A stretch of 59,467 nt of DNA from an uncultured Psychromonas sp. (GCF_947489755.1 NZ_CANLFB010000024.1:1-59467), one strand, 5' to 3'. Shown: positions 18,207 through 27,471, counted from the stretch's first letter. Program-made: numbers and translations. The notes: generated by a model not told the origin, from the letters alone.

Positions 18207-18229
18207 TCGCTAGTCTTATAGACTAGCGA
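18207..18229 (-). terminator. Hairpin after the first DUF3316-like gene
   Basis: TCGCTAGTC and GACTAGCGA pair perfectly around TTATA. On the minus strand it follows the stop codon at 18255 and is trailed by an A/T-rich stretch. Confidence 0.6.
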
Positions 18230-18254
18230 TGTACTATTCAACGAAATTTATTGA

Positions 18255-18596
18255 TTAGTTGTCAGATCTAAGTGTTGTAAACTGGTAATCAACATTAACT
18301 ACTGCACGGTAAGCAATTTGGCCACGTGTTTGTGCGAATTCTTGAATAGACACTTTTGAGTCATCAATTTTAATGTTGTGTGCAGGTGTTTGAGAAATTA
18401 CAACTAATTTTTGACGTAACTCAGCATCGCTTAATGTTTTTAAGCTGTCCAAGTAATTAAAGCCTGCTTCATATGCTTGTGTTTTATCAGTGAATGCTTC
18501 AGTGCTGAAGTTTTTGTCCGAGTGAATCACTTGTGAACTTGCAAAAACGCTTGAGCTAATAAGTAATGTTGCTAGTAATGTTGTTAATTTTTTCAT
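18255..18596 (-). CDS. Small secreted protein, DUF3316-like (tandem copy 1)
   Basis: The 113-residue protein begins with a signal peptide (M-K-K-L, hydrophobic core, cleavage probably after A-S-S or V-F-A). The mature part holds A-Y-E-A-G-F-N-Y-L, L-R-Q-K-L-V-V-I, and a final G-Q-I-A-Y-R-A-V-V-N-V-D-Y. The pattern resembles DUF3316 proteins of Vibrionaceae-type bacteria, whose function is not established. It differs from the neighbouring copy at 7 of 113 positions. AAAGGTAT precedes the ATG in both copies. Confidence 0.7.
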   Translation of the reverse strand: MKKLTTLLATLLISSSVFASSQVIHSDKNFSTEAFTDKTQAYEAGFNYLDSLKTLSDAELRQKLVVISQTPAHNIKIDDSKVSIQEFAQTRGQIAYRAVVNVDYQFTTLRSDN

Positions 18597-18631
18597 TTTT
18601 ATACCTTTAAATTTATTTTTTTAGTTCTTTG

Positions 18632-18656
18632 ATCGCTACGGCTAGTGGCTAGCGAT
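18632..18656 (-). terminator. Hairpin between the two DUF3316-like genes
   Basis: ATCGCTA and TAGCGAT arms around an 11-base loop. It is a diverged sister of the hairpin at 18207, which shows that the duplication included the 3' flank. Confidence 0.5.
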
Positions 18657-18681
18657 GATTTTTATGAATACTAATTTAAAA

Positions 18682-19023
18682 TTAGTTGTCTGTTCTTAAT
18701 GTCGTAAAGTGATAATCAACATCTACAACGGCACGGTAAGCAATTTGTCCACGTGTTTGTGAAAATTCTTGAATAGACACTTTTGAGTCATCAATTTTAA
18801 TGTTATGTGCTGGTGTTTGAGAAATTACGACTAATTTCTGACGTAACTCAGCATCGCTTAATGTTTTTAAGCTGTCTAAATAATTAAAGCCTGCTTCATA
18901 TGCTTGTGTTTTATCAGTGAATGCATCAGTGCTGAAGTTTTTGTCTGAGTGAACCACTTGTGAACTTGCAAAAACGCTTGAGCTAATAAGTAATGTTGCC
19001 GCTAATGTTGTTAATTTTTTCAT
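18682..19023 (-). CDS. Small secreted protein, DUF3316-like (tandem copy 2)
   Basis: It has the same 113-residue layout as its downstream neighbour: signal peptide, then a short alpha/beta domain with E-A-G-F-N-Y-L and Y-R-A-V-V-D-V-D-Y. The seven substitutions include L8A in the signal and conservative changes such as I24V, E33D, N100D and S111T, so both copies look maintained. They are probably transcribed together towards the hairpin at 18207, with this copy first. Periplasmic or secreted location is predicted. Confidence 0.7.
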   Translation of the reverse strand: MKKLTTLAATLLISSSVFASSQVVHSDKNFSTDAFTDKTQAYEAGFNYLDSLKTLSDAELRQKLVVISQTPAHNIKIDDSKVSIQEFSQTRGQIAYRAVVDVDYHFTTLRTDN

Positions 19024-19607
19024 TTCGATACCTTTAAATTTTATAGTTTGCTGTTAGGTTGAGTGAATAACATTCTTGTCTTGGCATCGTTGCCTCACTC
19101 GATGAAACTATTATCTATTTATTTTGTGTGAGCGTCATCACACTAATTTTCCATTCATTGTGGCGTTTTTGTCACCAATCAATATAGGAAAGGTAAAAAA
19201 CATATTTGATATGTATATTAACTGGAGGTTTGAACCATGAGGATAACCAAGACTGGATCTAAATAGTTAACTGCTTTTATAAGTGTTTATCATGTTGGTA
19301 TTGATTACTGCAAACGATGGCGATGACGCTGAAAGTGCCGATTTGTTTATATTAAAAAGGTTTTTATTGAAATTAGAAAAGCGCTAACCAAATTAATGGT
19401 TAACATATGGTGGCGTTAACTGTTTGTTGTTAACTGCTTAGTCGTTATGCTCTTTAAGGTTGAACTGCTTAGTGAATAAAAAAGGGCAACCATCAAAGAT
19501 AGTTGCCCTTTACAATATAGCTAACTGATTTTAAGTTAAATTACGCTTCCATTACCCAAAATTGAGGTTAACTAATACGTTATCTAGTTAGTCGATAAAA
19601 GGTTAAA
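19024..19607. other. Gene-free region with a terminator
   Basis: About 580 bases. Apart from the promoter side of the DUF3316-like genes and a strong terminator at 19481-19511, nothing coding is seen. Confidence 0.5.
19481..19511 (-). terminator. Terminator of the lipoprotein gene
   Basis: AAAGGGCAAC and GTTGCCCTTT pair, with further ATC/GAT pairing inside; read on the minus strand a T-run follows. It stands about 100 bases after the stop codon at 19608. Confidence 0.75.
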
Positions 19608-20276
19608 TTATTTTTGAGCTAATTTAAATTCATCGATGCGCACTTCTGTTTGCTTAGCGACATCCCCATCCATATCAATTTTTGATAGGTCTGCAATGTG
19701 TAGTTTTGCATAAACAGTTACTGACACATTTGCGCCAGAATTAAAGCTAACGAATGTTTGACGGAAGCTATCTCTTACTGCGCCTTTAGGTGCGTTATTA
19801 AGCTCTGATGTATGTACTGTTTTAGTGGCTAATGATTGACCTGAAGCACTTGTGACACCAAACACTAATTCTGTTGGTGATTCATCACCTTTTTTGTCGT
19901 TGTAATAGAGAGAGAACTCATAATCGGTATTAGGTTGCAGACCGAATACTTCTTGGCTTAACCCTGGTTGAGCAGTAAAGTCATCTGTCGCTTCCATAAA
20001 GCGTAAGCGAGATGAACCTTCTTTACCAAATGCGGTATCTTTCGAGCTACCTGCATCGCCTAACCCTTTATTTTTATTTGCCTGTTTTTTCCATACATCG
20101 CTTTTGCCACTGTTACTTCTAAACTGAGTCAATTGTGGGTCGATAATTAGATTGCTGCCGGTTGCGACTGCGGTTACAGAGTTTGTTGTTGATGCAACGT
20201 TCGATGTTGTATCTGCCGTATTAGCACAACCAGCTAATAAACCTGTAATCACTAATCCTAAATAAATTTTTTTCAT
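19608..20276 (-). CDS. Lipoprotein with a carbohydrate-binding-type beta domain
   Basis: The 222-residue protein starts with a lipobox signal (L-L-A-G-C, Cys16). After a Ser/Thr/Ala-rich linker (about 20-45), the mature part looks like a CBM4/9-type jelly roll: N-L-I-I-D-P-Q-L-T-Q-F, S-R-L-R-F-M-E, L-S-Q-E-V-F-G-L-Q-P-N-T-D-Y-E-F-S-L-Y-Y-N, and a closing E-V-R-I-D-E-F-K-L. Such domains bind glycans. It lies next to the alginate-use cluster, so capture of alginate at the outer membrane is a reasonable inference. Fold and ligand are not proven. Confidence 0.6.
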   Translation of the reverse strand: MKKIYLGLVITGLLAGCANTADTTSNVASTTNSVTAVATGSNLIIDPQLTQFRSNSGKSDVWKKQANKNKGLGDAGSSKDTAFGKEGSSRLRFMEATDDFTAQPGLSQEVFGLQPNTDYEFSLYYNDKKGDESPTELVFGVTSASGQSLATKTVHTSELNNAPKGAVRDSFRQTFVSFNSGANVSVTVYAKLHIADLSKIDMDGDVAKQTEVRIDEFKLAQK

Positions 20277-20497
20277 TATTTTAATCCCTTACGCATATCT
20301 CTATTAATGGAAAAACCACCTTATAGTGATATTGTATTATTTTATGTGATTAATTAAACAATTTGAAAAGGGGACATGTAAATCCATCATAGGATTAGTA
20401 TTTATGTGAAGTAGATTTTTTAAGCAAAATTTAAAATGAGATCTAGGTCGTTTTTAATTTATATGAGTTCACATCAACTTCTAAATGGATAAGTGCA

Positions 20498-21403
20498 TTA
20501 ACTAATATAATGCCCTAATGAGATATTTTTTGAATTACAAAATTCAACAAAGTCAGTAACATGCGCAGGGCACGTTGTGCCACAGTGGTAGATGTTGAGT
20601 TGTAATGCCAATGTAAGCTCTTGCATTGGAATAAATTGGCACTCATTTAACCCTAAGTATTCTACACAGCTCGGCACAATAGAAATCCCTAAGCCTGCAG
20701 AAACCACTGTCATTAAACTACGAATATTGCCGTGGTGGGAGGTGATATTAGGTGAGAAGTCATTCTTTTCACAGTTAGAAACAATATGGTAATGCAGATC
20801 CATTGATTCTTCAGGCTTAAATAAAATAAAATTTTCATTTTTTAACTCACTAAAAGTAAGACTCTCTTTATTGGCTAATTGGTGGCTATTAGGTATTGCT
20901 GCGACTAAAGAGTCGGTATAAATCTCTGAACAGTAAAACTTTTTCTTTTCTAGCAAAGGCTGTGGTCGTGAAAAGCTAACATCAATTTTATTTTCTAGTA
21001 AGGCATTTAATTGTTCTTTAGACGTCATTTCAAGGATGGTTATTTTAACTTCTGGGTACAGGGTCGAAAACTGATTAACTAGTTGAGGAAAAAAAGTGGA
21101 ACAAGCTGAAGCAAGGTAACCAATTTTAAGACTGTGTTGTTTGTGTTTTGCTGCTTTGATGAGGTTCGTAACACGCGTATTGTTTGCGACTATTTCAATG
21201 GCTTCGGGTAGCAGTATTTGGCCCGTTTCGGTCAGACTGACTTCACGTGTATTACGGATAAATAATTTAGCATCCAGCTCTCTTTCTAGATCTGATATTT
21301 GACGACTAATATTGGGTTGAACGGTATAAAGCTCTTTGGCTGCGGCAGAAAAATTCTTTAACGCTGCCACCGTAATAAAAGTCTTTAATGTCTTGATTTC
21401 CAA
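20498..21403 (-). CDS. LysR-family regulator of the alginate cluster
   Basis: The 301-residue protein has the N-terminal LysR helix-turn-helix (residues 1-60; L-K-N-F-S-A-A-A-K-E-L and Q-P-N-I-S-R-Q-I-S-D-L-E) and a substrate-binding domain (about 90-295). The best start is an unusual TTG at 21403: AGGA lies 8 bases before it, and the family N-terminus M-E-I-K-T-L-K-T-F begins there. It is divergent from the symporter gene with a 174-base gap, the standard LysR arrangement, so it probably controls the symporter-lyase operon. The inducer is unknown. Confidence 0.85.
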   Translation of the reverse strand: MEIKTLKTFITVAALKNFSAAAKELYTVQPNISRQISDLERELDAKLFIRNTREVSLTETGQILLPEAIEIVANNTRVTNLIKAAKHKQHSLKIGYLASACSTFFPQLVNQFSTLYPEVKITILEMTSKEQLNALLENKIDVSFSRPQPLLEKKKFYCSEIYTDSLVAAIPNSHQLANKESLTFSELKNENFILFKPEESMDLHYHIVSNCEKNDFSPNITSHHGNIRSLMTVVSAGLGISIVPSCVEYLGLNECQFIPMQELTLALQLNIYHCGTTCPAHVTDFVEFCNSKNISLGHYIS

Positions 21404-21577
21404 AGTGAGTTCCTGCTATTACCAATTTGTATTAATGTTATACGATATCAGTATTTCTCAAGTCGACCAACGCTACGTATATTAATTTGTGTGGTAACTA
21501 TCAAAGTGCCTCTATATTAAATTCAATCATATTTTGATTGCGTTGGATTACTTACCTTTTGGTTGTTAGGAGTTAAA

Positions 21578-23362
21578 ATGGATATTGATGTCATCGTGGT
21601 GCTCGTTTATTTTGTGTTTCTACTTGCGATAGGGTGGATGTTCCGCTCAGCTGCAGATAATACAAGTGAGTACTTTAGAGGAGGCGGCAGAATGTTGTGG
21701 TGGATGGTTGGATCTACGGCATTCATGATGGCATTAAGTGCGATGACATTTACAGGTTTGATGGGGAAGGCGTTAAACAGTGGTATGTCGGTTGCGATTG
21801 TATTTTTTGCTAATGCATTAGGTTATTTCTGTAACTATTTATTCTTTGCTGCTAAAGCACGTCAAATGCGTGTTATTAGTCCACTCCAAGGCGCAAGAAT
21901 GCGTTTAGGTAAGTTTAACGAGCAAGTCTTTACCTGGGCAAATATCCCCTTAAGTGTACTTCAAGCGGCTATTTGGCTAAACGGTTTAGCGGTATTTACC
22001 AGTGCGGTATTAGGTGTGCCATTAGAGCAAACCATCGTTGGCGCAGGGCTCGTTGTATTATTTATGTCATTGGTTGGCGGGAGTTGGGCGGTTATCGCGT
22101 CAGATTTCTTACAGATGGTGATTATCACAGTGATGTCCTTTATCGCTGCTGCGGTAGCGGTTTGGAAATCAGGTGGTGTCGGTAATTTACTTGAAGTCGG
22201 CTTACCAGAGCAAGCGTTAATGGGAGATGGATACAGCTATACTTATTTATTCGTCGGTTGGTTTGTTTGTATTTTTGTGAAGCAATTCTTCAGTACCAAT
22301 AACATGGTCGATTCTTATCGTTATATCAGTGCAAAAGATACCAAAAATGCTAGAAAAGCGGCATTGCTAGCTTGTGGATTAATGATTTTTGGTCCTTTAG
22401 TTTGGTTCTTACCTGCTTGGTATGTTGCAGGTAATTACGCCGACGTTACTACATGGGGACTAGATGAGTTAGGCAAAAACGTGGCGGATGCGACTTATTA
22501 CATCTTTGTAAAACGTGAAATGCCAGTGGGTATGGTTGGTTTGATGTTAGCGGCTATGTTTGCTGCCACCATGTCATCAATGGATTCTGCGTTAAATCGT
22601 AATGCTGGGATACTTGTTAAAAGCGTTTATGAACCGTACTTTTGTAAAAACCCAAATGAAAAGAACTTGATGCGTGCGAGCCAATTATTTACTGCTCTGT
22701 TCGGTATTATCGTTATTTTCACTGGTTTATTCTTAACCTCTTTACGTGAATTTGGCTTGTTCGATTTAATGATGCTGGTGGGGACATTAGTGGGTTTCCC
22801 AATACTTATCCCTTCTATTATGTGTTTCTTTATACGTAAAACGCCAGATTGGGCTGGATGGGGGACTATTCTAGTCGGTATGTGTGTCTCCGGTATTATT
22901 GCCTTTGGTATTACACCGGAACTTGTTGAATCTGTTTTAGGGTTAGACACGCCATTATCTACACGTGAATTTGCTGAGATGAAATCAGTAACATTAGGTG
23001 TATCAGGTCACATGTTGATTACCTTGCCATTCTTTGTGTTATCACAGTTCTTCTATAAAGGTTTGTCACCTGAACGTACTGCGGAAGTTGATAAATTCTT
23101 CTCTAATGTGGATACCGAAGTTGTCGTTGAGGATACAAGCTTCAGCATCACAATGGATAACAAACAACATACGATGTTAGGACGTTTGTTGCTAACGGCA
23201 GCGATACCATTACTACTGTTGACGTTAGTACCTAATCCATTATGGGGACGTTTATTGTTTGTGATTGTGGCGGCTATCGTTGCGTTGATTGGTTTCTTAT
23301 TAGTGAAGTCAGTCAGAGAAGTCCCAGTCGATATAAAAGCTGGAAAGCCTGCGGTTAATTAA
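21578..23362 (+). CDS. Sodium:solute symporter (SSS), probable oligo-alginate or uronate transporter
   Basis: The protein of 594 residues from ATG 21578 has about 14 membrane segments and SSS features: a glycine-rich E-Y-F-R-G-G-G-R-M start, the M-S-S-M-D-S-A-L-N-R Na+-site motif near 335, and long hydrophobic helices to the C-terminus. GGAG just before 21578 favours that start over a TTG 15 bases earlier. It is the first gene of a plus-strand operon with two lyases. SSS proteins of this type (the Toa group in Vibrio) import alginate oligomers, so that substrate is inferred from context. Confidence 0.85.
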   Translation: MDIDVIVVLVYFVFLLAIGWMFRSAADNTSEYFRGGGRMLWWMVGSTAFMMALSAMTFTGLMGKALNSGMSVAIVFFANALGYFCNYLFFAAKARQMRVISPLQGARMRLGKFNEQVFTWANIPLSVLQAAIWLNGLAVFTSAVLGVPLEQTIVGAGLVVLFMSLVGGSWAVIASDFLQMVIITVMSFIAAAVAVWKSGGVGNLLEVGLPEQALMGDGYSYTYLFVGWFVCIFVKQFFSTNNMVDSYRYISAKDTKNARKAALLACGLMIFGPLVWFLPAWYVAGNYADVTTWGLDELGKNVADATYYIFVKREMPVGMVGLMLAAMFAATMSSMDSALNRNAGILVKSVYEPYFCKNPNEKNLMRASQLFTALFGIIVIFTGLFLTSLREFGLFDLMMLVGTLVGFPILIPSIMCFFIRKTPDWAGWGTILVGMCVSGIIAFGITPELVESVLGLDTPLSTREFAEMKSVTLGVSGHMLITLPFFVLSQFFYKGLSPERTAEVDKFFSNVDTEVVVEDTSFSITMDNKQHTMLGRLLLTAAIPLLLLTLVPNPLWGRLLFVIVAAIVALIGFLLVKSVREVPVDIKAGKPAVN

Positions 23363-23390
23363 TATTAATAAAAACAATTTAAATGATGAT

Positions 23391-23415
23391 GACAGTGAGT
23401 TATTGGCTCACTGTC
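23391..23415 (+). promoter_or_regulatory. Hairpin between symporter and acyltransferase genes
   Basis: GACAGTGAG and CTCACTGTC are perfect 9-base arms around seven bases, 28 bases after the symporter stop and 14 bases before the next start. No T-run follows. It may protect or dampen the transcript inside the operon. Confidence 0.5.
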
Positions 23416-23429
23416 TAAGGTTAAAAAAT

Positions 23430-23981
23430 ATGTCAGTACAAAAAAAATTTGGTGGTGAGTTAAGCGAAGAGGAATTTCGTAAATTTACACTTTATACAAC
23501 GCAAAGCGGTAATTTTGAAGACGATAACAGTAGAGCAGCCATTCTTGGTTTTACCAATGAGAGAGTCAGGATTGCACCAGGTGCTATCGTGCGTATCGGT
23601 GATAACCAAATAGGTAAAAAATCGTATATTGGTATTTATAGCTACATTAATGGTGACGTTAATATTGGTGAAAATGTATTGATTGGACCACACGCTAGTA
23701 TCGTTGCTTCAAATCATCTTTATTCGCCAGCTGATGATTGTTTTAGTGGTCGCACAGACCTTGATAAAGGCAAAGTGATTATTGAAGATGGTGTTTGGTT
23801 AACCTCTGGTGTGGTGGTCACTCCCGGTGTAACGATTGGTCGATGTAGTTTAGTGTGTGCCAATTCTGTGGTCACAAGTGATGTTGAACCTTATGCGATT
23901 GTAGGGGGAACACCTGCCATTGCATTAGGTAAAATTGACCGGGAAACGGGTCAATACAATTGGTTTAAAAAGGAGATCTAA
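23430..23981 (+). CDS. Hexapeptide-repeat acyltransferase (maltose/galactoside O-acetyltransferase-like)
   Basis: The protein of 183 residues has left-handed beta-helix repeats across about 45-165 (I-G-D-N-Q-I-G, I-G-E-N-V-L-I-G-P-H, I-G-R-C-S-L-V-C-A-N-S-V-V) and the typical end V-G-G-T-P-A. His near N-H-L-Y-S is a candidate catalytic base. Such enzymes move acetyl groups from acetyl-CoA to sugars. ATG 23430 is chosen because CTAAGG precedes it; earlier in-frame codons lie in the hairpin. It sits between symporter and lyase genes, which is unusual and suggests acetylation of imported sugars. Confidence 0.75.
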   Translation: MSVQKKFGGELSEEEFRKFTLYTTQSGNFEDDNSRAAILGFTNERVRIAPGAIVRIGDNQIGKKSYIGIYSYINGDVNIGENVLIGPHASIVASNHLYSPADDCFSGRTDLDKGKVIIEDGVWLTSGVVVTPGVTIGRCSLVCANSVVTSDVEPYAIVGGTPAIALGKIDRETGQYNWFKKEI

Positions 23982-23982
23982 T

Positions 23983-26181
23983 ATGTTGAAGTTACAGCGT
24001 CATCATGATTTCCAATTATTTTTATCACCAGAGAACAACCAATTAGCATTAACTAATCCGCCAAGCTTTAACTGGCCTCAACCACAAAGTGAATTGTTGT
24101 ATCGCGTAGAATTACAGTTATGTAATACCGATCAAAAGTGGTCTTGGGATACGGTGCAATCACCGTTACAACTTTCATTTACGTTGCCATTCGGAGAATA
24201 CCGCTGGCAGTTAACCGACGCTGACGGTGGATGCTCTGAATGGTTTACTTTTATTATTGACCAAAGCGTTGCTGATTATGTTGCGCCAACGGCAAAAGAT
24301 CTCTTTGCACTTTGTCAGGATCGTCAACAGTTTATGATGTATTTTGATGAGGATATTAACACCGTTAAAGCTGCCTCTGAGAAGGCTTATTCAACGTTAA
24401 AAGCGACGTCAATATTAGCTGTGAAGTCTGAGGATATTAGTTACCCATTGCATTACAAACGTGGCGCTGAAGCGGGTAAAAGAACAGCGATCGTTAATGT
24501 GCGAGAGTGGCTAGATAGGGATTTAATGGCACTGACATTACTCTATAAAATTTGGCAAGAACAAGACAGTGGTGAGCGTGCAGTTGAATTGTTATTAAGC
24601 TTTGCGCAATGGAGTCCAGAAGGACCTGCTACGTTAGTCAGACCATTAACGTGGGGTGATGAAGTGGGGTTGTCTTTAGCCCGTAATTTATTTTTAGCTT
24701 ATCACTGGTTATCACCCCTTATGAGCGAGCCTGAAAAAAACTTTATTAGGCCCATGCTTATTCGTATTGCTTACCAAATGGAAGAACGTCTGCAAGGAGA
24801 TGAGTTTCATCAATTTCCAGGACATTCTCATACATCTCGTTTGCCGGGGTATTTAGGCGTTGCAGCGTTAGTGTTGCATAAAGAATTTGATCAATCCGTT
24901 TGTGAGCGTTGGCTTAATTATTCGTTGATGGTCTATCGTGGCATCTTTCCTTTTTATGGCGGAGCTGATGGTAGTTGGGCTGAAGGGCCTTTTTATTCAT
25001 CTTCTTACAGCAAATGGCATCATGCGTTCTTTTTATCGGTTGAGCGATTAAGTGATTTCTCTTTTTATGAGCATCCGTTCTATAAAAATTACTGTGACTT
25101 TGCGATGGACTTTGTGGCAACTGATCAAGCAATTCATCCCTTTGGGGATGGTTTTTGGTGTCAACGTGAAAGTGTCGAGTGGCCGGGATTTTTTGCGCAA
25201 AACCCATTACGTATTTATGCACAACGTTTTGGTGATCAACAAGCTATCGAAGCTAGCGAAAAACTAGAATCACAAATTGAATGTTACGCCTTACATTTAT
25301 TAGATGTGGTACCCACCGTTAAACAACTGGCCTTTATTAATAATGAATCAGTCGATGTTAAACAAGAAAGTGCGGCTATAGGTAAATTTTATGGTCATGG
25401 TGGGTTTGGCATCGCTAAGTTTGGGCAAACGCATTTATCGTTCCGTGCAAGTCCTTTTGGTAATAGCTCACACCGCCATGCAGACCAAGGTAACTTAGCG
25501 TTAATGGATAACGGTTTAGGGGTATTAACGCCCACGGGCAGTTACGGTTATTGCTTTGGCAGTACGCATCATAGTGAGTGGACTCAAACCACACAAGCTC
25601 ATAACTTACCTTTGATCGGTGGCATAGGGCAGTTGCTTGATGATGAAAGCGCAACTGCGACATTATTGTACCAAAGTGAAGGTAATGGTTGGTATTGCAG
25701 TAAAGTCGATTTATCGCTTACTTATCCGAATGTGACGTCTTTTATTCGTACCTTTATTTTATTGGAAGGCAAAGGTTTAGTGATTTGGGACAGCGTGACA
25801 TTGCCTGAAGCTAACTCATTGCAATGGCGTTTACACAGCCATTTAGAGGCAACGTTAACATCTAATGGAGTACAGCTTCAGTCAGAGCAACTTGATGATG
25901 CTTATCAATGCGTTATTGCTAGTGATCAAAACGTCCGAGCAACACTCGAGTTTGGTTACCAAGAAGCTATTCCAGTTTCTGGAGGTATCGAGTCAGATGC
26001 GACTACTGACATTTATCATGTTGAATGGGATCTTCCTGCTGCCACGACACATGAGGTCGTGATGAGTTGTTTAAAATCGCCAGTAGAATTACTTTTTGAT
26101 CAATCAAACACCTTGACGATCACATTGAAAGACGGGCTGCTGGTGGTTGATCCTCTCACTGTAAAGATGAAAAGCTATTAG
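23983..26181 (+). CDS. Heparinase II/III-family lyase, PL15-like oligo-alginate lyase
   Basis: The protein of 732 residues begins at ATG 23983 behind AAGGAG, one base after the preceding stop. The N-terminal 100 residues look like a DUF4962 beta domain (N-P-P-S-F-N-W-P, G-E-Y-R-W-Q-L, W-F-T-F). An alpha-toroid follows at about 120-400 (H-S-H-T-S-R-L-P-G-Y, G-G-A-D-G-S-W-A-E-G-P-F-Y). A heparinase II/III beta domain with S-S-H-R-H-A-D-Q-G-N occupies the rest. No signal peptide is seen, so it is cytoplasmic, as expected for an exolytic enzyme cutting imported oligomers to unsaturated uronate. Alginate as substrate is inferred from the PL7 neighbour. Confidence 0.75.
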   Translation: MLKLQRHHDFQLFLSPENNQLALTNPPSFNWPQPQSELLYRVELQLCNTDQKWSWDTVQSPLQLSFTLPFGEYRWQLTDADGGCSEWFTFIIDQSVADYVAPTAKDLFALCQDRQQFMMYFDEDINTVKAASEKAYSTLKATSILAVKSEDISYPLHYKRGAEAGKRTAIVNVREWLDRDLMALTLLYKIWQEQDSGERAVELLLSFAQWSPEGPATLVRPLTWGDEVGLSLARNLFLAYHWLSPLMSEPEKNFIRPMLIRIAYQMEERLQGDEFHQFPGHSHTSRLPGYLGVAALVLHKEFDQSVCERWLNYSLMVYRGIFPFYGGADGSWAEGPFYSSSYSKWHHAFFLSVERLSDFSFYEHPFYKNYCDFAMDFVATDQAIHPFGDGFWCQRESVEWPGFFAQNPLRIYAQRFGDQQAIEASEKLESQIECYALHLLDVVPTVKQLAFINNESVDVKQESAAIGKFYGHGGFGIAKFGQTHLSFRASPFGNSSHRHADQGNLALMDNGLGVLTPTGSYGYCFGSTHHSEWTQTTQAHNLPLIGGIGQLLDDESATATLLYQSEGNGWYCSKVDLSLTYPNVTSFIRTFILLEGKGLVIWDSVTLPEANSLQWRLHSHLEATLTSNGVQLQSEQLDDAYQCVIASDQNVRATLEFGYQEAIPVSGGIESDATTDIYHVEWDLPAATTHEVVMSCLKSPVELLFDQSNTLTITLKDGLLVVDPLTVKMKSY

Positions 26182-26257
26182 GTTTTATCAGTCGTTATTC
26201 GGGTTGACCGCCATTGCCTGCAAATAGGTTCGTATTAGTTTAATAAGGATAGTTAAA

Positions 26258-27322
26258 ATGCAGATTAAAACATTAAATGTAAGTTATTTAACCGCGATTG
26301 TTGCTGCTAGTCTACTGGTTAGCAATATCGTTAGTGCAGATACATTATTAGAACAAAAAGCCTTAAAGACGGAGTTAAGTGCGACATTAAGTGCAGCTAA
26401 GGATCCTTCTGAAAATTTTAATTTGTGGTCTTTTATGATTAATATTCCAGAGCCTGATCATAAACCAGAGCGCAAAGGGAAAGTACTTGAAGTAAATGAA
26501 AAAGTACTTAATGCCGGCTATACACACCCAACGTGGTTTTTTACTGATCCTCAGACAGGGGCAATGGTTTTTCGTGCACCGAATAAAGCGATAACAACGC
26601 CAAACAGCAGTAATGTACGTAGTGAATTACATACTATGCTACGTCGCGGTGATTTGCGTATTAATGAAAAACAGCCTAAAAATAACTTTGTACTCACTAA
26701 TCATCCAGATCCTAATAAATACGGAGCAGTGGGTGGACAGCTATCTGCTACATTAGCCGTTGATTGGGTCAGTACCAGTGGTGATGATAAAAAATTCCCT
26801 GCTTATTCAGTGGTTATCGGGCAGATTCATGGTTTAGGTAAAACTGAGCCGTTGAAGATTTTTTATCGTAAATTACCAAATCATGATCACGGGTCATTAT
26901 TTTGGAATTATGAAATACGTCCTGCCGACCAAAATCAACGCTACGATATTCCAAACGATGTTTGGGGAAATCATCAATTAACTAAAGCATCAAAAGATCC
27001 TGCTGATGGTATCGAATTAGGTGAAATTATCTCTTACGTTATTAATGTTGAAAATACGATGATGACGTTAACGTTTACCAAAGCATTAGGCACTGCGCAT
27101 GAAGAAACAAAAGTGTTTAAGCATGATTTAGGGAAAGGTTTAGCCGGGCATCCTTTAGACCGTGGTTATTGGGATGATGCATTACACCTAAAAGCTGGCG
27201 CCTATAATCAATGTAATATGAGTACTGAAAACCCTATTTGGGGGCCTGGATGTAGCAATGACGGCATTGAAGCAGGAGATTATGCACAGGTGAGTTTTTA
27301 TCGCTTAGATTTACAGCAGTAA
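26258..27322 (+). CDS. Secreted alginate lyase, PL7 family
   Basis: The 354-residue protein has a signal peptide (about residues 1-27, ending V-S-A-D) and one alginate_lyase2 domain. All three PL7 motifs are visible: R121-S-E-L-H (family R-x-E-x-R), Q189-I-H191 and L-K-A-G-A-Y316-N-Q, which hold the catalytic Gln, His and Tyr. Q-I-H enzymes often prefer or accept guluronate, but preference is not fixed by this. AAGGAT precedes the start. It ends the operon; a terminator hairpin follows. It should start extracellular or periplasmic breakdown. Confidence 0.9.
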   Translation: MQIKTLNVSYLTAIVAASLLVSNIVSADTLLEQKALKTELSATLSAAKDPSENFNLWSFMINIPEPDHKPERKGKVLEVNEKVLNAGYTHPTWFFTDPQTGAMVFRAPNKAITTPNSSNVRSELHTMLRRGDLRINEKQPKNNFVLTNHPDPNKYGAVGGQLSATLAVDWVSTSGDDKKFPAYSVVIGQIHGLGKTEPLKIFYRKLPNHDHGSLFWNYEIRPADQNQRYDIPNDVWGNHQLTKASKDPADGIELGEIISYVINVENTMMTLTFTKALGTAHEETKVFKHDLGKGLAGHPLDRGYWDDALHLKAGAYNQCNMSTENPIWGPGCSNDGIEAGDYAQVSFYRLDLQQ

Positions 27323-27404
27323 AATTAATGTAACTATATGAAGTATTTAGTATGAAGCATTTAGGATGAACCATTCAGGTGAAATAAGTGAGATAAAAAG
27401 CTGA

Positions 27405-27471
27405 TTAAATAAGTAAATAAGTAAATAAGTAAGTGGTCTCGATTATTGCATCGATAGCCACTTACTTTTTT
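27405..27471. terminator. Tandem AAATAAGT repeats and bidirectional terminator
   Basis: Three to four tandem copies of an eight-base unit end at about 27430. Then GTAAGTGG (27429-27436) and CCACTTAC (27458-27465), with GAT/ATC inner pairs, form a hairpin followed by T residues on the plus strand. It separates the alginate lyase from the convergent GntR gene. Confidence 0.7.

Larger units (their letters stand above)
17310..18254. promoter_or_regulatory. Gene-free region upstream of the sugar porter
   Basis: About 945 AT-rich bases with no credible gene. It holds the porter's promoter side, with a palindrome at 17381-17396, and the 3' side of the DUF3316-like genes with their hairpin. Nothing else is recognised. 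Confidence 0.5.

Noticed and set aside
21973-22185. Second plus-strand frame inside the symporter gene
   Set aside because: It is a shadow of the SSS gene, in another frame with no ribosome site. The same applies to many antisense frames, e.g. within xdhB, iolE and the ABC ATPase.
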